From: JBMOPD01 sp049323615
Lineage (GTDB): Bacteria; Bacillota; Desulfotomaculia; Desulfotomaculales; Desulfocucumaceae
Length of the DNA: 30,609 nt
Reading direction: 5' to 3'
Assembly: GCA_049323615.1 (NCBI GenBank)
Contig: JBMOPD010000077.1
Span: 1 to 30,609 of the forward strand
A model generated the notes under the pieces. That model saw only the letters and a program-made list of their open reading frames with translations. It ran no database searches and had not been told where the DNA came from. Below, piece by piece: positions 7,389 through 15,908 of this stretch (the first letter of the stretch is position 1; each line of letters begins with the position of its first letter). The translations under genes and the position numbers were made by a program.

Positions 7389-8318
7389 TCATCGACCCCT
7401 AATTCCCGCCCTTGAGGCCTCGTACACCTTACGGTGCAGCGGGGTGTCCATTCCCACTTCCCTGCCCATGCGCACTACCGCCCCCGAGAAGATTTCCAGC
7501 TCAGTCCGTTTTCCCTGCTCAAAATCCCTCTGCATGGAAGTCTTGGTGTCGCGGGGAAACATGGAAATAATCCGCATTGTAGTCTCAAATATATCGGGAG
7601 GGTATGGAATCCCCTTTTTACGGGCCACCTGTTCAACCTCACCCACCAGGCCCTCCAGAAAGGTTTTTTTCACGGGATCCCCCAGGATATCCCCGACCGT
7701 TTCCCGGTAGTAAGAGGTGGCCGCGGCCAGGGAGCAAATTAACACATACTTGTTCCATACGGGTAAGCTGATATCTTCCGCCAGCTCCGCATCAATGCCG
7801 GCCCCCAGAAACAATTCAGCCAGGGGCTTAAGCCGGGGGACGTCCTGCGGTTCCCGGCCGAATATAAGCTTCCTGGAAACACCGGCCTGCCTGATTACCC
7901 CCGGGCTTTCAATATGTACCGCCATGTAAACACAGCCGTCCAGGGAAACCCCCTTGCCCAGCACCCTTTCCATCCAGCCCCGCTTGTTCACTCCGTTCTG
8001 CAGCGGCAGGATATAGGTCTGTTCCCCGATTATTTCCTCCATCTGCCGGGCGGCTTCCTCGAAATCGTAGCTTTTAACGCAAAAGAGCACAAGGTCCACC
8101 TTTCCTATCCCGGCCGGGCGGTCGGTGGCCAGGGTGGGGTAAGCGGTAAAGTTCCCGTCGTCAGCCTTGACAATTAGCCCATTTTCCCTGATTTCAGCCA
8201 GGTGTTCCCCCCTGGCCACAAAATAGACTTCGTGAGTACCGGAGGGCACGTAGGCCTTGGCCAGCTTACCGCCGAAATAGCCCCCTATTCCGCCCATGCC
8301 GATAACTGCGATTTTCAA
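7389..8318 (-). CDS. panE: 2-dehydropantoate 2-reductase (ketopantoate reductase)
   Basis: This enzyme reduces ketopantoate to pantoate with NADPH in pantothenate synthesis. A Rossmann fold starts at once with IAVIGMGGIGGYFGGKLA. LPLQNGVN near residue 110 and the C-terminal helical domain with WNKYVLICSLAAATS follow. The start is taken as TTG at 8318, which has a perfect AGGAGG seven bases upstream; the ATG 11 codons earlier has no such site. The 309-residue length is typical. Paralogues of this family act on other 2-keto acids, but coaX and panC nearby favour the pantothenate role. It is bounded by terminators on both sides, so it has its own transcript. Confidence 0.85.
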   Translation of the reverse strand: MKIAVIGMGGIGGYFGGKLAKAYVPSGTHEVYFVARGEHLAEIRENGLIVKADDGNFTAYPTLATDRPAGIGKVDLVLFCVKSYDFEEAARQMEEIIGEQTYILPLQNGVNKRGWMERVLGKGVSLDGCVYMAVHIESPGVIRQAGVSRKLIFGREPQDVPRLKPLAELFLGAGIDAELAEDISLPVWNKYVLICSLAAATSYYRETVGDILGDPVKKTFLEGLVGEVEQVARKKGIPYPPDIFETTMRIISMFPRDTKTSMQRDFEQGKRTELEIFSGAVVRMGREVGMDTPLHRKVYEASRAGIRGR

Positions 8319-8404
8319 TTTAACCCCTCCTGAATCCGATTGCTCAACCATAAATATTTTACATCATAAAAAGAAAAGGAGATCGATTACCTTTTTCTCC
8401 CCTT

Positions 8405-8425
8405 AAAAACAGGCCCTGCGCCTGT
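8405..8425 (-). terminator. Intrinsic terminator after nadC
   Basis: A 6-bp stem (ACAGGC with GCCTGT, loop of 5) is followed by five U on the minus strand, nine bases past the nadC stop. It closes the nadABC operon. Confidence 0.8.
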
Positions 8426-8433
8426 TATCCGGA

Positions 8434-9300
8434 TCAGACCAGAATACCTGCAATGGGCTTCATTTCGCCCACATCCAGGCTGATGTCCAGGGATTTGACC
8501 GAGTGGGTGAGGCTCCCCACCGAAATAAAGTCTACACCGGTTTGGGCTACACCCTGAATGGTTTCCTCGTTTATCCCTCCCGATGCCTCCAGCAAGGCCC
8601 TGCCGTCCACCAGTTCCACAGCTTTTTTCATTGTCGCCGGGTCCATATTGTCCAGCATAATTATATCAGCGCCGGCCCTGATAGCCTCTTCCACACCCTC
8701 CAGGCTTTCCACCTCCACCTCTATACTCATGGAGAAGGGAGCCCGGGCTTTTGCCCGGCTGATAGCTTCGCTGATGCTGCCGGCCACCTTGATATGATTG
8801 TCCTTGATCAAAATCGCGTCATACAGCCCGAACCTGTGGTTATGGCCTCCACCGGCCCTGACCGCGTACTTTTCCAATACCCTGATGCCGGGGGTGGTCT
8901 TCCGGGTATCCACCAGTCTTGCCTTTTCACCGGCTATTAGCTCCGCAAGGTAAGCCGTCCGGGTGGCTATGCCGGACATCCGCTGGAGAAAATTAAGGGC
9001 CACCCGCTCACCGGTCAGTATTGCCCCGGCATTCCCTTCCACCCTGGCCAAAAGCTGCCCGGCAACAACCCTTTCACCGTCCTTTACCCCGGGCTGATAG
9101 GAAATATCCGGGCATAACTGTAAAAAAACCTCCCCGGCAACATCCAGGCCGGCTACTACACCGGATTCTTTGGCCCTGATGAATCCGACGGCGGTAAAAT
9201 TCTCTGAAACTATGCTTTGGGTTGTAATATCTCCGGTTCCAATATCCTCTCTTAACGCCCGGCTAACTATTTTCTTCAAAAGCACAGGATCAAGACTCAT
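8434..9300 (-). CDS. nadC: Nicotinate-nucleotide pyrophosphorylase (quinolinate phosphoribosyltransferase)
   Basis: NadC converts quinolinate and PRPP to nicotinate mononucleotide, the last step of de novo pyridine-ring synthesis. The 288-residue type II PRTase has REDIGTGDITT at the N-terminus. LNFLQRMSGIAT follows, and the active-site stretch contains DTRKTTPGIRVLEKYAV and GGGHNHRFGL with KDNHI. The phosphate loop region VDFISVGSLTHS is near the end. GGAGG precedes the ATG. It is the last gene of nadA-nadB-nadC. Confidence 0.96.
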   Translation of the reverse strand: MSLDPVLLKKIVSRALREDIGTGDITTQSIVSENFTAVGFIRAKESGVVAGLDVAGEVFLQLCPDISYQPGVKDGERVVAGQLLARVEGNAGAILTGERVALNFLQRMSGIATRTAYLAELIAGEKARLVDTRKTTPGIRVLEKYAVRAGGGHNHRFGLYDAILIKDNHIKVAGSISEAISRAKARAPFSMSIEVEVESLEGVEEAIRAGADIIMLDNMDPATMKKAVELVDGRALLEASGGINEETIQGVAQTGVDFISVGSLTHSVKSLDISLDVGEMKPIAGILV

Positions 9301-9380
9301 CAGCTAAAACCTCCATGATAAATATCGGCCCCGTGAAAGCGCAAAGGATTTTTTATCTTAAACTGTGCAAAACCTACCAA

Positions 9381-10961
9381 CTATTTTTTCAATATTATAT
9401 GTTTTAGCCAGCTATCCTGTGGCTGGGGGTAATCCAGCCGGTAGTGGGCACCCCTGCTTTCGGTGCGGATCAGGGCAAACTGGGCTATCAGACTGCCCAC
9501 TTCCAGCATGTTTCTGCCTTCCATGCCCGGGGGGCCGGTAGCTTCGATTCTTTTTATATGATCATACTGATTAAAAAAATTCAGTGCTTTTGTCAGGCCC
9601 TGAGCAGTCCTGACCGGTCCCACGTACTGGTTCATGGTGGTCCTGAGATCAGCGCGAATTTTATTGTAATCAACCTGATCGCAACCAAGCCAGTCGCAGG
9701 TGAACTCCACATCCTTTACCCGGCGCCCCAACCTGTATTTCTTTACGCACTCTACAATCCTGTAGCCAAAGACCAGTCCGTCCAGCAGGGAATTGCTGGC
9801 CAGCCGGTTCGCGCCGTGTACTCCGGGACAGGCCGCCTCACCGCAGGCATAAAGACCCCGGATGCTCGTCTCCCCGTTCAGATTGGTCTTAATCCCCCCC
9901 ATCATGTAGTGGGCCGCCGGGGCCACCGGCACGGGATCACGGGTGATGTCCAGCCCGTACTTTGCACATGTCCTCCCGATGGTGGGAAACCTTTCCTTTA
10001 CAAGGTCGGGCGACATGTGGGACAGGTCCAGGAACACTTTTTCCGAAGCGGTATTCGCCAGTTCCGAGAGTATGGCGCGCACCACAATATCCCGGGGAGC
10101 CAGTTCGGCAAGATCATGGTACCGGGGCATAAAACGCTCTCCGAAACGGTTGCGCAGGTACGCTCCTTCACCCCGTACCGCCTCGGATATAAGAAACCGC
10201 GGGGCCCCGGGAAGACTCAGCACGGTGGGATGAAACTGGATGAATTCCATGTCCATAACCTCGGCACCGGCCCTGAAAGCCATGGCAATCCCGTCCCCGG
10301 TGGCTACTTCAGGATTGGTATTGTATTCAAACAACATGCCCAGGCCGCCGGTGGCGAGAATAATAGCGGCTCCGCGGTAAACCTTCAATTTTCCGGTGTC
10401 ACGGTTATAAACCAGGACGCCGTGGCAGGCATTTTCATGAACCAGCAGGTCAACGGCCATATGGTTTTCCAGCACCAGGACATTACCGTCTTCCCTGACC
10501 CGGTGGGCAAGAGCTCTCTGTATCTCGGCCCCGGTGGCGTCACCACTGGCATGCAGAATACGGCGCCGGCTGTGGGCGCCTTCCCTGGTAAGGGCCAGTT
10601 CCCCGTCCTTTTGGTCAAACCGGGCGCCTAACTCCATTAAGTCCCGTACCCTGTCCGGACCTTCACTGACCAGGATCTTGACGGCATTCCCGTCGCAAAG
10701 GCCGGATCCGGCCATAAGTGTATCAGTGAAATGCAGTTCGGGGGAATCGGATGTGCCCAGGGCCGCAGCAATTCCTCCCTGGGCCTTGTCCGTGTTGCTG
10801 TCACCTATGGCCTGCTTGGTTATCACGATAACCCTTTTGCCAAGCTTACCGGCTATTAAGGAAGTATATAACCCGGCGATGCCACTTCCGATAATCACGT
10901 AGTCCCAATATTCCTGGGGAAGCTGCCGGGTATCAAAGTTTACCAAATAATCAGATGGCAC
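9381..10961 (-). CDS. nadB: L-aspartate oxidase
   Basis: NadB oxidizes L-aspartate to iminoaspartate using FAD; in anaerobes fumarate is the likely electron acceptor. The FAD-binding fold has YVIIGSGIAGLYTSLIAGK at about residues 21-39. The flavoprotein motifs HSRRRILHASGDATG, ATGGLGMLFEYNTNP and MEFIQFHPT follow, with HYMMGGI and ANRLASNSLLDGLVFG further on. A C-terminal helical domain completes the 526 residues, a normal length. The start is GTG with GGAGG nine bases upstream. The product passes to NadA, encoded just upstream. Confidence 0.96.
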   Translation of the reverse strand: MPSDYLVNFDTRQLPQEYWDYVIIGSGIAGLYTSLIAGKLGKRVIVITKQAIGDSNTDKAQGGIAAALGTSDSPELHFTDTLMAGSGLCDGNAVKILVSEGPDRVRDLMELGARFDQKDGELALTREGAHSRRRILHASGDATGAEIQRALAHRVREDGNVLVLENHMAVDLLVHENACHGVLVYNRDTGKLKVYRGAAIILATGGLGMLFEYNTNPEVATGDGIAMAFRAGAEVMDMEFIQFHPTVLSLPGAPRFLISEAVRGEGAYLRNRFGERFMPRYHDLAELAPRDIVVRAILSELANTASEKVFLDLSHMSPDLVKERFPTIGRTCAKYGLDITRDPVPVAPAAHYMMGGIKTNLNGETSIRGLYACGEAACPGVHGANRLASNSLLDGLVFGYRIVECVKKYRLGRRVKDVEFTCDWLGCDQVDYNKIRADLRTTMNQYVGPVRTAQGLTKALNFFNQYDHIKRIEATGPPGMEGRNMLEVGSLIAQFALIRTESRGAHYRLDYPQPQDSWLKHIILKK

Positions 10962-11012
10962 GGTATATTTCCTCCGGAAACAATCAATTGAGGAAGCTAT
11001 ATGTTTCCTAAT

Positions 11013-11040
11013 TCCGACGTCCGACGACTGACGGCTGACG
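11013..11040. repeat. Heptameric tandem repeat array D
   Basis: Four 7-base units, TCCGACG, TCCGACG, ACTGACG and GCTGACG, end one base from the nadA stop codon in the nadA-nadB gap. Array F, 9 kb away, uses almost the same units. Confidence 0.7.
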
Positions 11041-11041
11041 A

Positions 11042-11956
11042 CTATTTTATGGCCAGCATCCGCTCAAGGGATTTAAGCGCCTTTTCCCTGATCCCGGCAG
11101 GCACCGTGATCCGCGGCTCCATAGTAACCAGCGCCCGGTGCACCTTGTCCAGGGTAGTGGCCTTCATATTCGGGCAAGACAGCTTGTTTGAAGCCGGGTA
11201 AAACTTCTTGCCCGGGCACCTTTTCTTAAACTGGTGAAGTATCCCTGTTTCGGTGCAAACAATAAACTCCTGTGCCGGGCTTTCCTCGGCAAATCTCAGC
11301 ATGCCCGAGGTGCTGGCCACGGCGTCGGCAAGATCCACCACCTCCGGCCGGCATTCGGGGTGTACCAGAACCAAAGCTCCGGGATACTCCGCTTTAACCT
11401 TCAGCACATCGCTCCGGGTTAATTTATCGTGGGTGTTGCAAAAACCTTCCCAGACCGTGAGATTGTTTCTGGCAGCCTTACCGGCGACATATCTGCCCAG
11501 GTTTTTGTCCGGTATGAACAAGATGGGGCGATGACCGGGTATTGAATTTACCACGTTGACGGCGTTTGCCGATGTACAGGCAATATCACTTTCAGCCTTT
11601 ACCCCGGCGCTGGTATTTACGTAACAAACCACCACGGCGCCGGGAATCTGGCTTTTTTTAGCCCTCAGGGCTTCGGCGTCCACCATATCGGCCATGGGAC
11701 AGCCGGCATTTTTTTCAGGCAGCAGGACCGTTTTCTCAGGTGAGAGAATGGCCGCGCTCTCCGCCATAAAATGAACGCCGCAGAAAACAATGACTTCGGC
11801 GTCCGTCCCGGCGGCCTGCCTGGAAAGCTCCAGGGAATCTCCCACAAAATCCGCAATTTCCTGGATCTCCGGCCTCTGGTAAAAGTGGCTCAGGATCACG
11901 GCCTTTCTCTGCTCTTTAAGCGTTCTTATTTCCTCGGAAAGCTTGGTTTTATCCAT
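11042..11956 (-). CDS. nadA: Quinolinate synthase
   Basis: NadA condenses iminoaspartate with dihydroxyacetone phosphate to quinolinate using an oxygen-sensitive 4Fe-4S cluster. The 304-residue protein shows the three-fold repeated NadA architecture. The expected cluster cysteines are in IACTSANAVN, VHPECRPEV and LSCPNMKATT. ILSHFYQRPEIQ, FCGVHFMAESA and ASTSGML are also conserved. It is the first gene of nadA-nadB-nadC, and a good promoter lies about 70 bases upstream. The ribosome-binding sequence is spaced rather far from the ATG. The stop codon directly abuts heptameric array D. Confidence 0.96.
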   Translation of the reverse strand: MDKTKLSEEIRTLKEQRKAVILSHFYQRPEIQEIADFVGDSLELSRQAAGTDAEVIVFCGVHFMAESAAILSPEKTVLLPEKNAGCPMADMVDAEALRAKKSQIPGAVVVCYVNTSAGVKAESDIACTSANAVNVVNSIPGHRPILFIPDKNLGRYVAGKAARNNLTVWEGFCNTHDKLTRSDVLKVKAEYPGALVLVHPECRPEVVDLADAVASTSGMLRFAEESPAQEFIVCTETGILHQFKKRCPGKKFYPASNKLSCPNMKATTLDKVHRALVTMEPRITVPAGIREKALKSLERMLAIK

Positions 11957-12023
11957 CTCTTACGCCTGTTCTCCTTTTTTACAAATCCGCCGTATTTATA
12001 TTAGCACGACAAAGCCTTGAATT

Positions 12024-12053
12024 ATTCTATACACGTCCTTCCCAAGCTGTCAA
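12024..12053 (-). promoter_or_regulatory. nadABC promoter
   Basis: TTGACA (rc of 12048-12053), an 18-base spacer and TAGAAT (rc of 12024-12029) lie between panC and nadA. A second, extended -10 candidate TGCTAATAT is closer to nadA (rc of 11998-12006). It is part of a 16-base sequence shared with the rRNA promoter. Confidence 0.65.
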
Positions 12054-12093
12054 TACAGGTTTGGCCAGGTTCACACAGCGGCAGTGCCGGCCA

Positions 12094-12939
12094 TCATACC
12101 TCCAGCACAATATTGTCAATCAGGCGTGTCTTACCGAACCTCACCGCCAGCGCCAGAAGCGACGGGGCATCGAGCCATTCGGTCTCCTCCAGGTCGGGCA
12201 GCGACCTTATTTCCACGTAGTCTATACTGGCCCCCTTCAGCGCGGATAATTTTTCCCTGACCATCTCCACCAGTTTGCGGGCGTCCCTCTCCCCGGTGCA
12301 GGCGGCCCGGGCGGCCTCCTGCAGGCTGCTGTATAGAACCGGCGCCTCCGCCCTCTGTTCGGGGCTCAGGTAAACATTCCTGGAACTCATGGCCAGTCCG
12401 TCTTCCTCCCTCACGGTGGGCACCGTGACAATCTCCACCGGCATGTTCAGGTCTTGCACCATCCTCCGGATTACCAGCACCTGCTGGGCGTCTTTCTGCC
12501 CAAAATAGGCGCGGTCGGGCTGAACTATGTTGAATAGCTTGGTCACCACCGTGGCCACCCCCCGGAAATGGCCGGGCCGGGATTTGCCGCAGAGGCAGTC
12601 GCTTAAGCCGGCCACCTCAACGTGGGTGCAGAAGCCCCGGGGGTACATCTCGGCGGCGGAAGGATAAAACAATGCATCCACGCCGCACTCCCCGAGCATC
12701 CCGCGGTCCCTGCCAAAATCCCTGGGGTATTCGGCAAAGTCTTCCCTGGGGCCGAACTGAAGGGGATTGACAAAAATACTGGCCACCACCGCCCCGCATT
12801 CCCTGCGGGCCCTCTCCACCAGGGCCATGTGCCCCCGGTGCAGGTAGCCCATGGTGGGAACGAACCCCACTGTTTTTTCCCCGGCCTTCATTCTCCGGAC
12901 ACAATCCCTCATCTCCGCTATGGTTTTACACACCAGCAT
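12094..12939 (-). CDS. panC: Pantothenate synthetase
   Basis: PanC joins pantoate and beta-alanine using ATP. The Rossmann-type nucleotidyltransferase fold contains TMGYLHRGHMALV (HIGH-type, about residues 29-41), FVNPLQFGP and the substrate loop FGQKDAQQ. MSSRNVYLS acts as the KMSKS equivalent. The 281-residue length is normal. AGGAGGG precedes the ATG. panB and panD are not in the window. The gene has a long leader with a complete intrinsic terminator, which suggests attenuation or a riboswitch-like control. Confidence 0.96.
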   Translation of the reverse strand: MLVCKTIAEMRDCVRRMKAGEKTVGFVPTMGYLHRGHMALVERARRECGAVVASIFVNPLQFGPREDFAEYPRDFGRDRGMLGECGVDALFYPSAAEMYPRGFCTHVEVAGLSDCLCGKSRPGHFRGVATVVTKLFNIVQPDRAYFGQKDAQQVLVIRRMVQDLNMPVEIVTVPTVREEDGLAMSSRNVYLSPEQRAEAPVLYSSLQEAARAACTGERDARKLVEMVREKLSALKGASIDYVEIRSLPDLEETEWLDAPSLLALAVRFGKTRLIDNIVLEV

Positions 12940-12959
12940 ACAACACCCTCCTTTTTCAA

Positions 12960-12987
12960 CAGCTGATGACTTATAGCTTACAGCTAT
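12960..12987. repeat. Heptameric tandem repeat array E
   Basis: Four 7-base units, CAGCTGA, TGACTTA, TAGCTTA and CAGCTAT, lie between the leader terminator and the panC ribosome-binding site. Array G uses a closely related unit. Confidence 0.6.
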
Positions 12988-13152
12988 AAAAAAACCTCCC
13001 CGGTCAACCGAAGAGGCTTAAAGTTCCTAATTACTAACTCCCCCACCGTCTCGGTCCGTCCCGGATCCAAGCGGACACCATATTAAACTGCCGTCCAGTT
13101 TCTTCGTTAATTTCGTTAAAAAGGTACGGCTCCCTTAGGGGATACCATCCTA
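12988..13152 (-). ncRNA. panC leader RNA with attenuator terminator
   Basis: From a predicted start near 13152 the transcript can form several stems. These are a GGTA/TACC stem enclosing TCCC/GGGA near 13113-13138, an AAACTG/CAGTTT hairpin, and a GTCCG/CGGAC stem. A terminator follows at 12988-13016 with a 9-bp stem, TTGA loop and seven U. No T-box, TPP, FMN, SAM, lysine or cobalamin signature was recognised. A 'pan' RNA motif upstream of pantothenate genes has been described in bacteria; I could not confirm a match by eye. The 5' end and the ligand are unknown. Confidence 0.55.
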
Positions 13153-13158
13153 AAAAGA

Positions 13159-13187
13159 ATTTTACCACGGGCCAGCCCGGATCTCAA
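13159..13187 (-). promoter_or_regulatory. panC promoter
   Basis: TTGAGA (rc of 13182-13187), a 17-base spacer and TAAAAT (rc of 13159-13164) place transcription start just upstream of the structured panC leader. Confidence 0.65.
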
Positions 13188-13244
13188 TAATTTTAACTGA
13201 GAGGGCAAAATATCTGGCCGTGAGTGTTACCTGCGGTTCTTCAA

Positions 13245-13273
13245 TTGACCTTCCCCCTTCGGGGTGGTAGATT
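13245..13273 (+). promoter_or_regulatory. Promoter for amidohydrolase-splB
   Basis: TTGACC, a 17-base spacer and TAGATT lie 35 bases before the TTG start of the amidohydrolase gene. It is divergent from the panC promoter. Confidence 0.55.
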
Positions 13274-13308
13274 GAAAGGGAAATGTTATTGAGAAAGAGG
13301 TTACCGGG

Positions 13309-14526
13309 TTGAAAATCATCAGCATTTCTTCCGGTGAGAGCATCACCGTGCGTGCGGGAAGGTTCTTTGACGGCCATACCCTAGTTCAGGGTGAATCCGT
13401 TGATATAGTCATTACAGGCGGGATTATCCGGGAACTGCGCCCCTGTTACGGGGGAATACCCCCTGAACCGGCAGAGGATGTAAAAATTCTGGATCTCCGG
13501 GAATACACCGTACTGCCCGGCCTGGTGGACTGCCACGTGCACCTGGCCCTGGACGGAAGGGACTTTCAGAAGTCACTGGAGATGTGGGCGCATAAGGACC
13601 TCCTGGACCGGAGGATCAGGGCGGACCTGCTTAAAACCCTGTCGGCGGGCGTGGCGGCGCTGCGGGACGGCGGCGACCGGGAAGGCATCGGGCTTTTGGT
13701 AAGGGATAAGGTGGAGCGGGGAATAATGCCCGGCCCCCGCATCAGGTCGGCCGGAATGGCCTTGGGTAAACGGGGAATGTACGGGTCCTTCCTGGGCCCC
13801 GGACTGCAGGGTGGCCGGGTCCGGGATGCCGTAAAAAGCCTGGCCGGCCGGGGAGTGGACCAGATCAAGGTGCTGGTGTCCGGCGTGGTCAGCTTCAAAA
13901 GCTACCGCCGGGTGGGTGGCATACAGTTCGGGGAGGACCAGCTGAAGGAAATAGTGTGGGCGGCCCACAGCCGCGGGATCCGGGTAATGGCCCACGCCAG
14001 CTCGGACGAGGCCGTCCGGATAGCGGTGCGGTCCGGGGTGGACAGCCTGGAGCACGGTTATTTCATCAGTGAACAATCACTGGAGGCCATGGCCGCGGCG
14101 GACATCCCCTGGGTACCCACGCTGGCCCCGGTGGCGAGCCAGGTCAGGGGGTGGCCCAGGGGCCGCTACTCCCCGGAGGAGCGGGAAGTAATACAGAAGA
14201 CTTACCTCCGGCAGCAGAGAATGGTCAAAAAGGCGGCGGACATGGGGGTAAAAATGGGGGTGGGCACCGATGCCGGGGCCACCGGGGTGACGCACGGGGA
14301 GGGCTTTCTGAAAGAACTCCTGCTCCTGGAAGAAGCCGGCCTTTCCCGGCAGGAAATACTCAGGGCGGCCACCGTCAACGGATCATTTATTCTGGGGCTG
14401 GAAAGAGAAATGGGGATGATCCGGCCGGGGCTCCCGCCCTGCCTTACGGCGGTACGGGGCAATCCCCTGGATAATTTGAACCTTCTTAAAAATATTGAAT
14501 TTATGATCCTCCCCCGCCGGGGATAA
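13309..14526 (+). CDS. Metal-dependent amidohydrolase family protein
   Basis: This 405-residue cytosolic hydrolase belongs to the imidazolonepropionase/prolidase-like branch of amidohydrolases. A small N-terminal beta domain leads to TVLPGLVDCHVHL, whose HxH binds metal. Further ligand candidates are VMAHAS, SLEHGYFI and the aspartate in VGTDAGATGV. The order fits an intact TIM-barrel metal site. The substrate cannot be told from sequence. The start is TTG with GAGG eight bases upstream. A promoter lies just before it, and splB follows 24 bases after its stop, so the two are likely cotranscribed. These are the first plus-strand genes in the window. Confidence 0.85.
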   Translation: MKIISISSGESITVRAGRFFDGHTLVQGESVDIVITGGIIRELRPCYGGIPPEPAEDVKILDLREYTVLPGLVDCHVHLALDGRDFQKSLEMWAHKDLLDRRIRADLLKTLSAGVAALRDGGDREGIGLLVRDKVERGIMPGPRIRSAGMALGKRGMYGSFLGPGLQGGRVRDAVKSLAGRGVDQIKVLVSGVVSFKSYRRVGGIQFGEDQLKEIVWAAHSRGIRVMAHASSDEAVRIAVRSGVDSLEHGYFISEQSLEAMAAADIPWVPTLAPVASQVRGWPRGRYSPEEREVIQKTYLRQQRMVKKAADMGVKMGVGTDAGATGVTHGEGFLKELLLLEEAGLSRQEILRAATVNGSFILGLEREMGMIRPGLPPCLTAVRGNPLDNLNLLKNIEFMILPRRG

Positions 14527-14550
14527 GATAAAACCCGGAGGGGATTTTTT

Positions 14551-15573
14551 ATGCCTTTTGTGCCGAAACGGGTATTGTTCGAGAAGGAGGCCCTCAACTA
14601 CCCGCTGGGACAAAAACTCTACCGGCGGTTCAATGAAGAGGGAATTCCCATCCAGTGGGTGGCAAGCCACAACCGCATCACCGGCATTCCCGGCAGAACC
14701 CCCCAGGAGGCTTACCTGGAGGCCAAACGTACACTGGTGGTGGGAGTAAGGCGCACACTAAAATTTGAAACCTGCCGGCCCTCGGCCCATTACCAGCTTC
14801 CCCTGAACACCAGCTGCACCGGCAAGTGCGAATACTGCTACCTGCACACCACCCTGGGCAGCCGGCCCTACCTCCGGGTGTACGTCAACGTGGACGAGAT
14901 ACTGGCGGCCGCCGACCGGTACATACAGGACCGGGCCCCGGAGGTCACCCTTTTCGAGGGTGCGGCCACGTCTGACCCCATTCCGGCGGAAAGGTATACC
15001 GGGTCCCTGAAAAAAGCCGTGGAGTTTTTCGGTCGCCAGGAACTGGGCAGGTTCCGCTTCGTAACCAAGTTCACCGAGGTTGACTCCCTGCTGGACGCGG
15101 ACCACCGGGGACATACCCGGTTTCGTTTTAGTATAAACACCCGGCACGTAATTAAGAGGTTCGAACACGATACCCCCGGAGTGGAGGAGCGCCTGGAGGC
15201 GGCCAAAAAGGTGGCCGCCGCCGGCTACCCGCTGGGGTTTATAATCGCCCCGATCATGGTCTACTCGGGCTGGGAAGAAGAGTACCGCGACCTCCTGGCC
15301 GAACTCCGGAAGACCCTGGGCCCCGCCGCCGAAGGAGACGTCACCTTTGAGCTGATCAGCCACCGGTTTACCGCCAGGGCAAAAAAAAGGATACTGGAGG
15401 TGTTCCCCTCCACCACCCTGCCCATGGAGGAGGACCAAAGAAAATTTAAATTCGGCCAGTTCGGGTACGGCAAATTCGTTTATCCGAAGGAAACCCTGGA
15501 AGAGTTAAAATCATTGTTTCACCGGGAAATCGATACATATTTCCCATCAGCTATAATCGAGTACTTGGTCTAG
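14551..15573 (+). CDS. splB: Spore photoproduct lyase (radical SAM)
   Basis: SplB repairs the UV lesion spore photoproduct in germinating spores without light. The 340-residue protein has the family's CxxxCxxC cluster motif (Cys89, Cys93, Cys96, in SCTGKCEYCYL) rather than the common CxxxCxxC-poor variants. It also keeps the two tyrosines around the last cysteine (Tyr95, Tyr97), which in characterised enzymes take part in hydrogen transfer. The FEGAATSDP segment (135-143) has Ala139 where Bacillus-type enzymes have the hydrogen-donor cysteine, but keeps the serine two residues later. Only one other cysteine exists, Cys75. GGAGGGG precedes the ATG. Its presence marks the organism as a spore former. 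Confidence 0.93.
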   Translation: MPFVPKRVLFEKEALNYPLGQKLYRRFNEEGIPIQWVASHNRITGIPGRTPQEAYLEAKRTLVVGVRRTLKFETCRPSAHYQLPLNTSCTGKCEYCYLHTTLGSRPYLRVYVNVDEILAAADRYIQDRAPEVTLFEGAATSDPIPAERYTGSLKKAVEFFGRQELGRFRFVTKFTEVDSLLDADHRGHTRFRFSINTRHVIKRFEHDTPGVEERLEAAKKVAAAGYPLGFIIAPIMVYSGWEEEYRDLLAELRKTLGPAAEGDVTFELISHRFTARAKKRILEVFPSTTLPMEEDQRKFKFGQFGYGKFVYPKETLEELKSLFHREIDTYFPSAIIEYLV

Positions 15574-15908
15574 GGTTAATTTCCGGTTCATATCTACCAA
15601 TACCCCCAGTCATGGATAAATATAACATACTGTCTCCCGCCAACTGGGGCGGCCATATAAGGACCACCAGGCCATTAAAACAGTAACGGGGTGCCAAATA
15701 AACAGATGTACACCCCATAAAAGGCTACGTTTACCTACTATCACTATTATCACTCTCCGCTATTTCCGCCCACACGCGGGCTTCAGAACAACATCTTTGT
15801 GATGCGTAATATTTTCATTAACACTTTGTTGGAGAGGTACATTTTTTTTGAAAAACTGTGAAAGCTATTATTGAACACTAACACCTTAACAATGGGGGAA
15901 TTTTAGCA
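15574..15908. other. Intergenic region, no gene recognised
   Basis: GC content falls through this spacer toward the next gene. Two inverted repeats are visible: CCCCAGT with ACTGGGG (about 30 bases apart, near 15604-15647), and GGGGTG with CACCCC enclosing 17 bases (about 15690-15718). Neither is followed by a convincing U-run, so no terminator for splB is called. I see no gene or mobile-element end. Confidence 0.5.

Noticed and set aside
9444..10631. Plus-strand open frame of 395 codons opposite nadB
   Set aside because: The nadB strand carries all family motifs; the antisense product has no recognisable domain.
12988..13150. T-box riboswitch upstream of panC
   Set aside because: The conserved AGGGTGG-ACCGCG antiterminator sequence is absent, and GGATGGTATCCC lies at the wrong end of the leader.
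12988..13150. Guanidine-I (ykkC) riboswitch suggested by GGACCGAGACGG
   Set aside because: The matching 5' and 3' conserved blocks of that class are not present.
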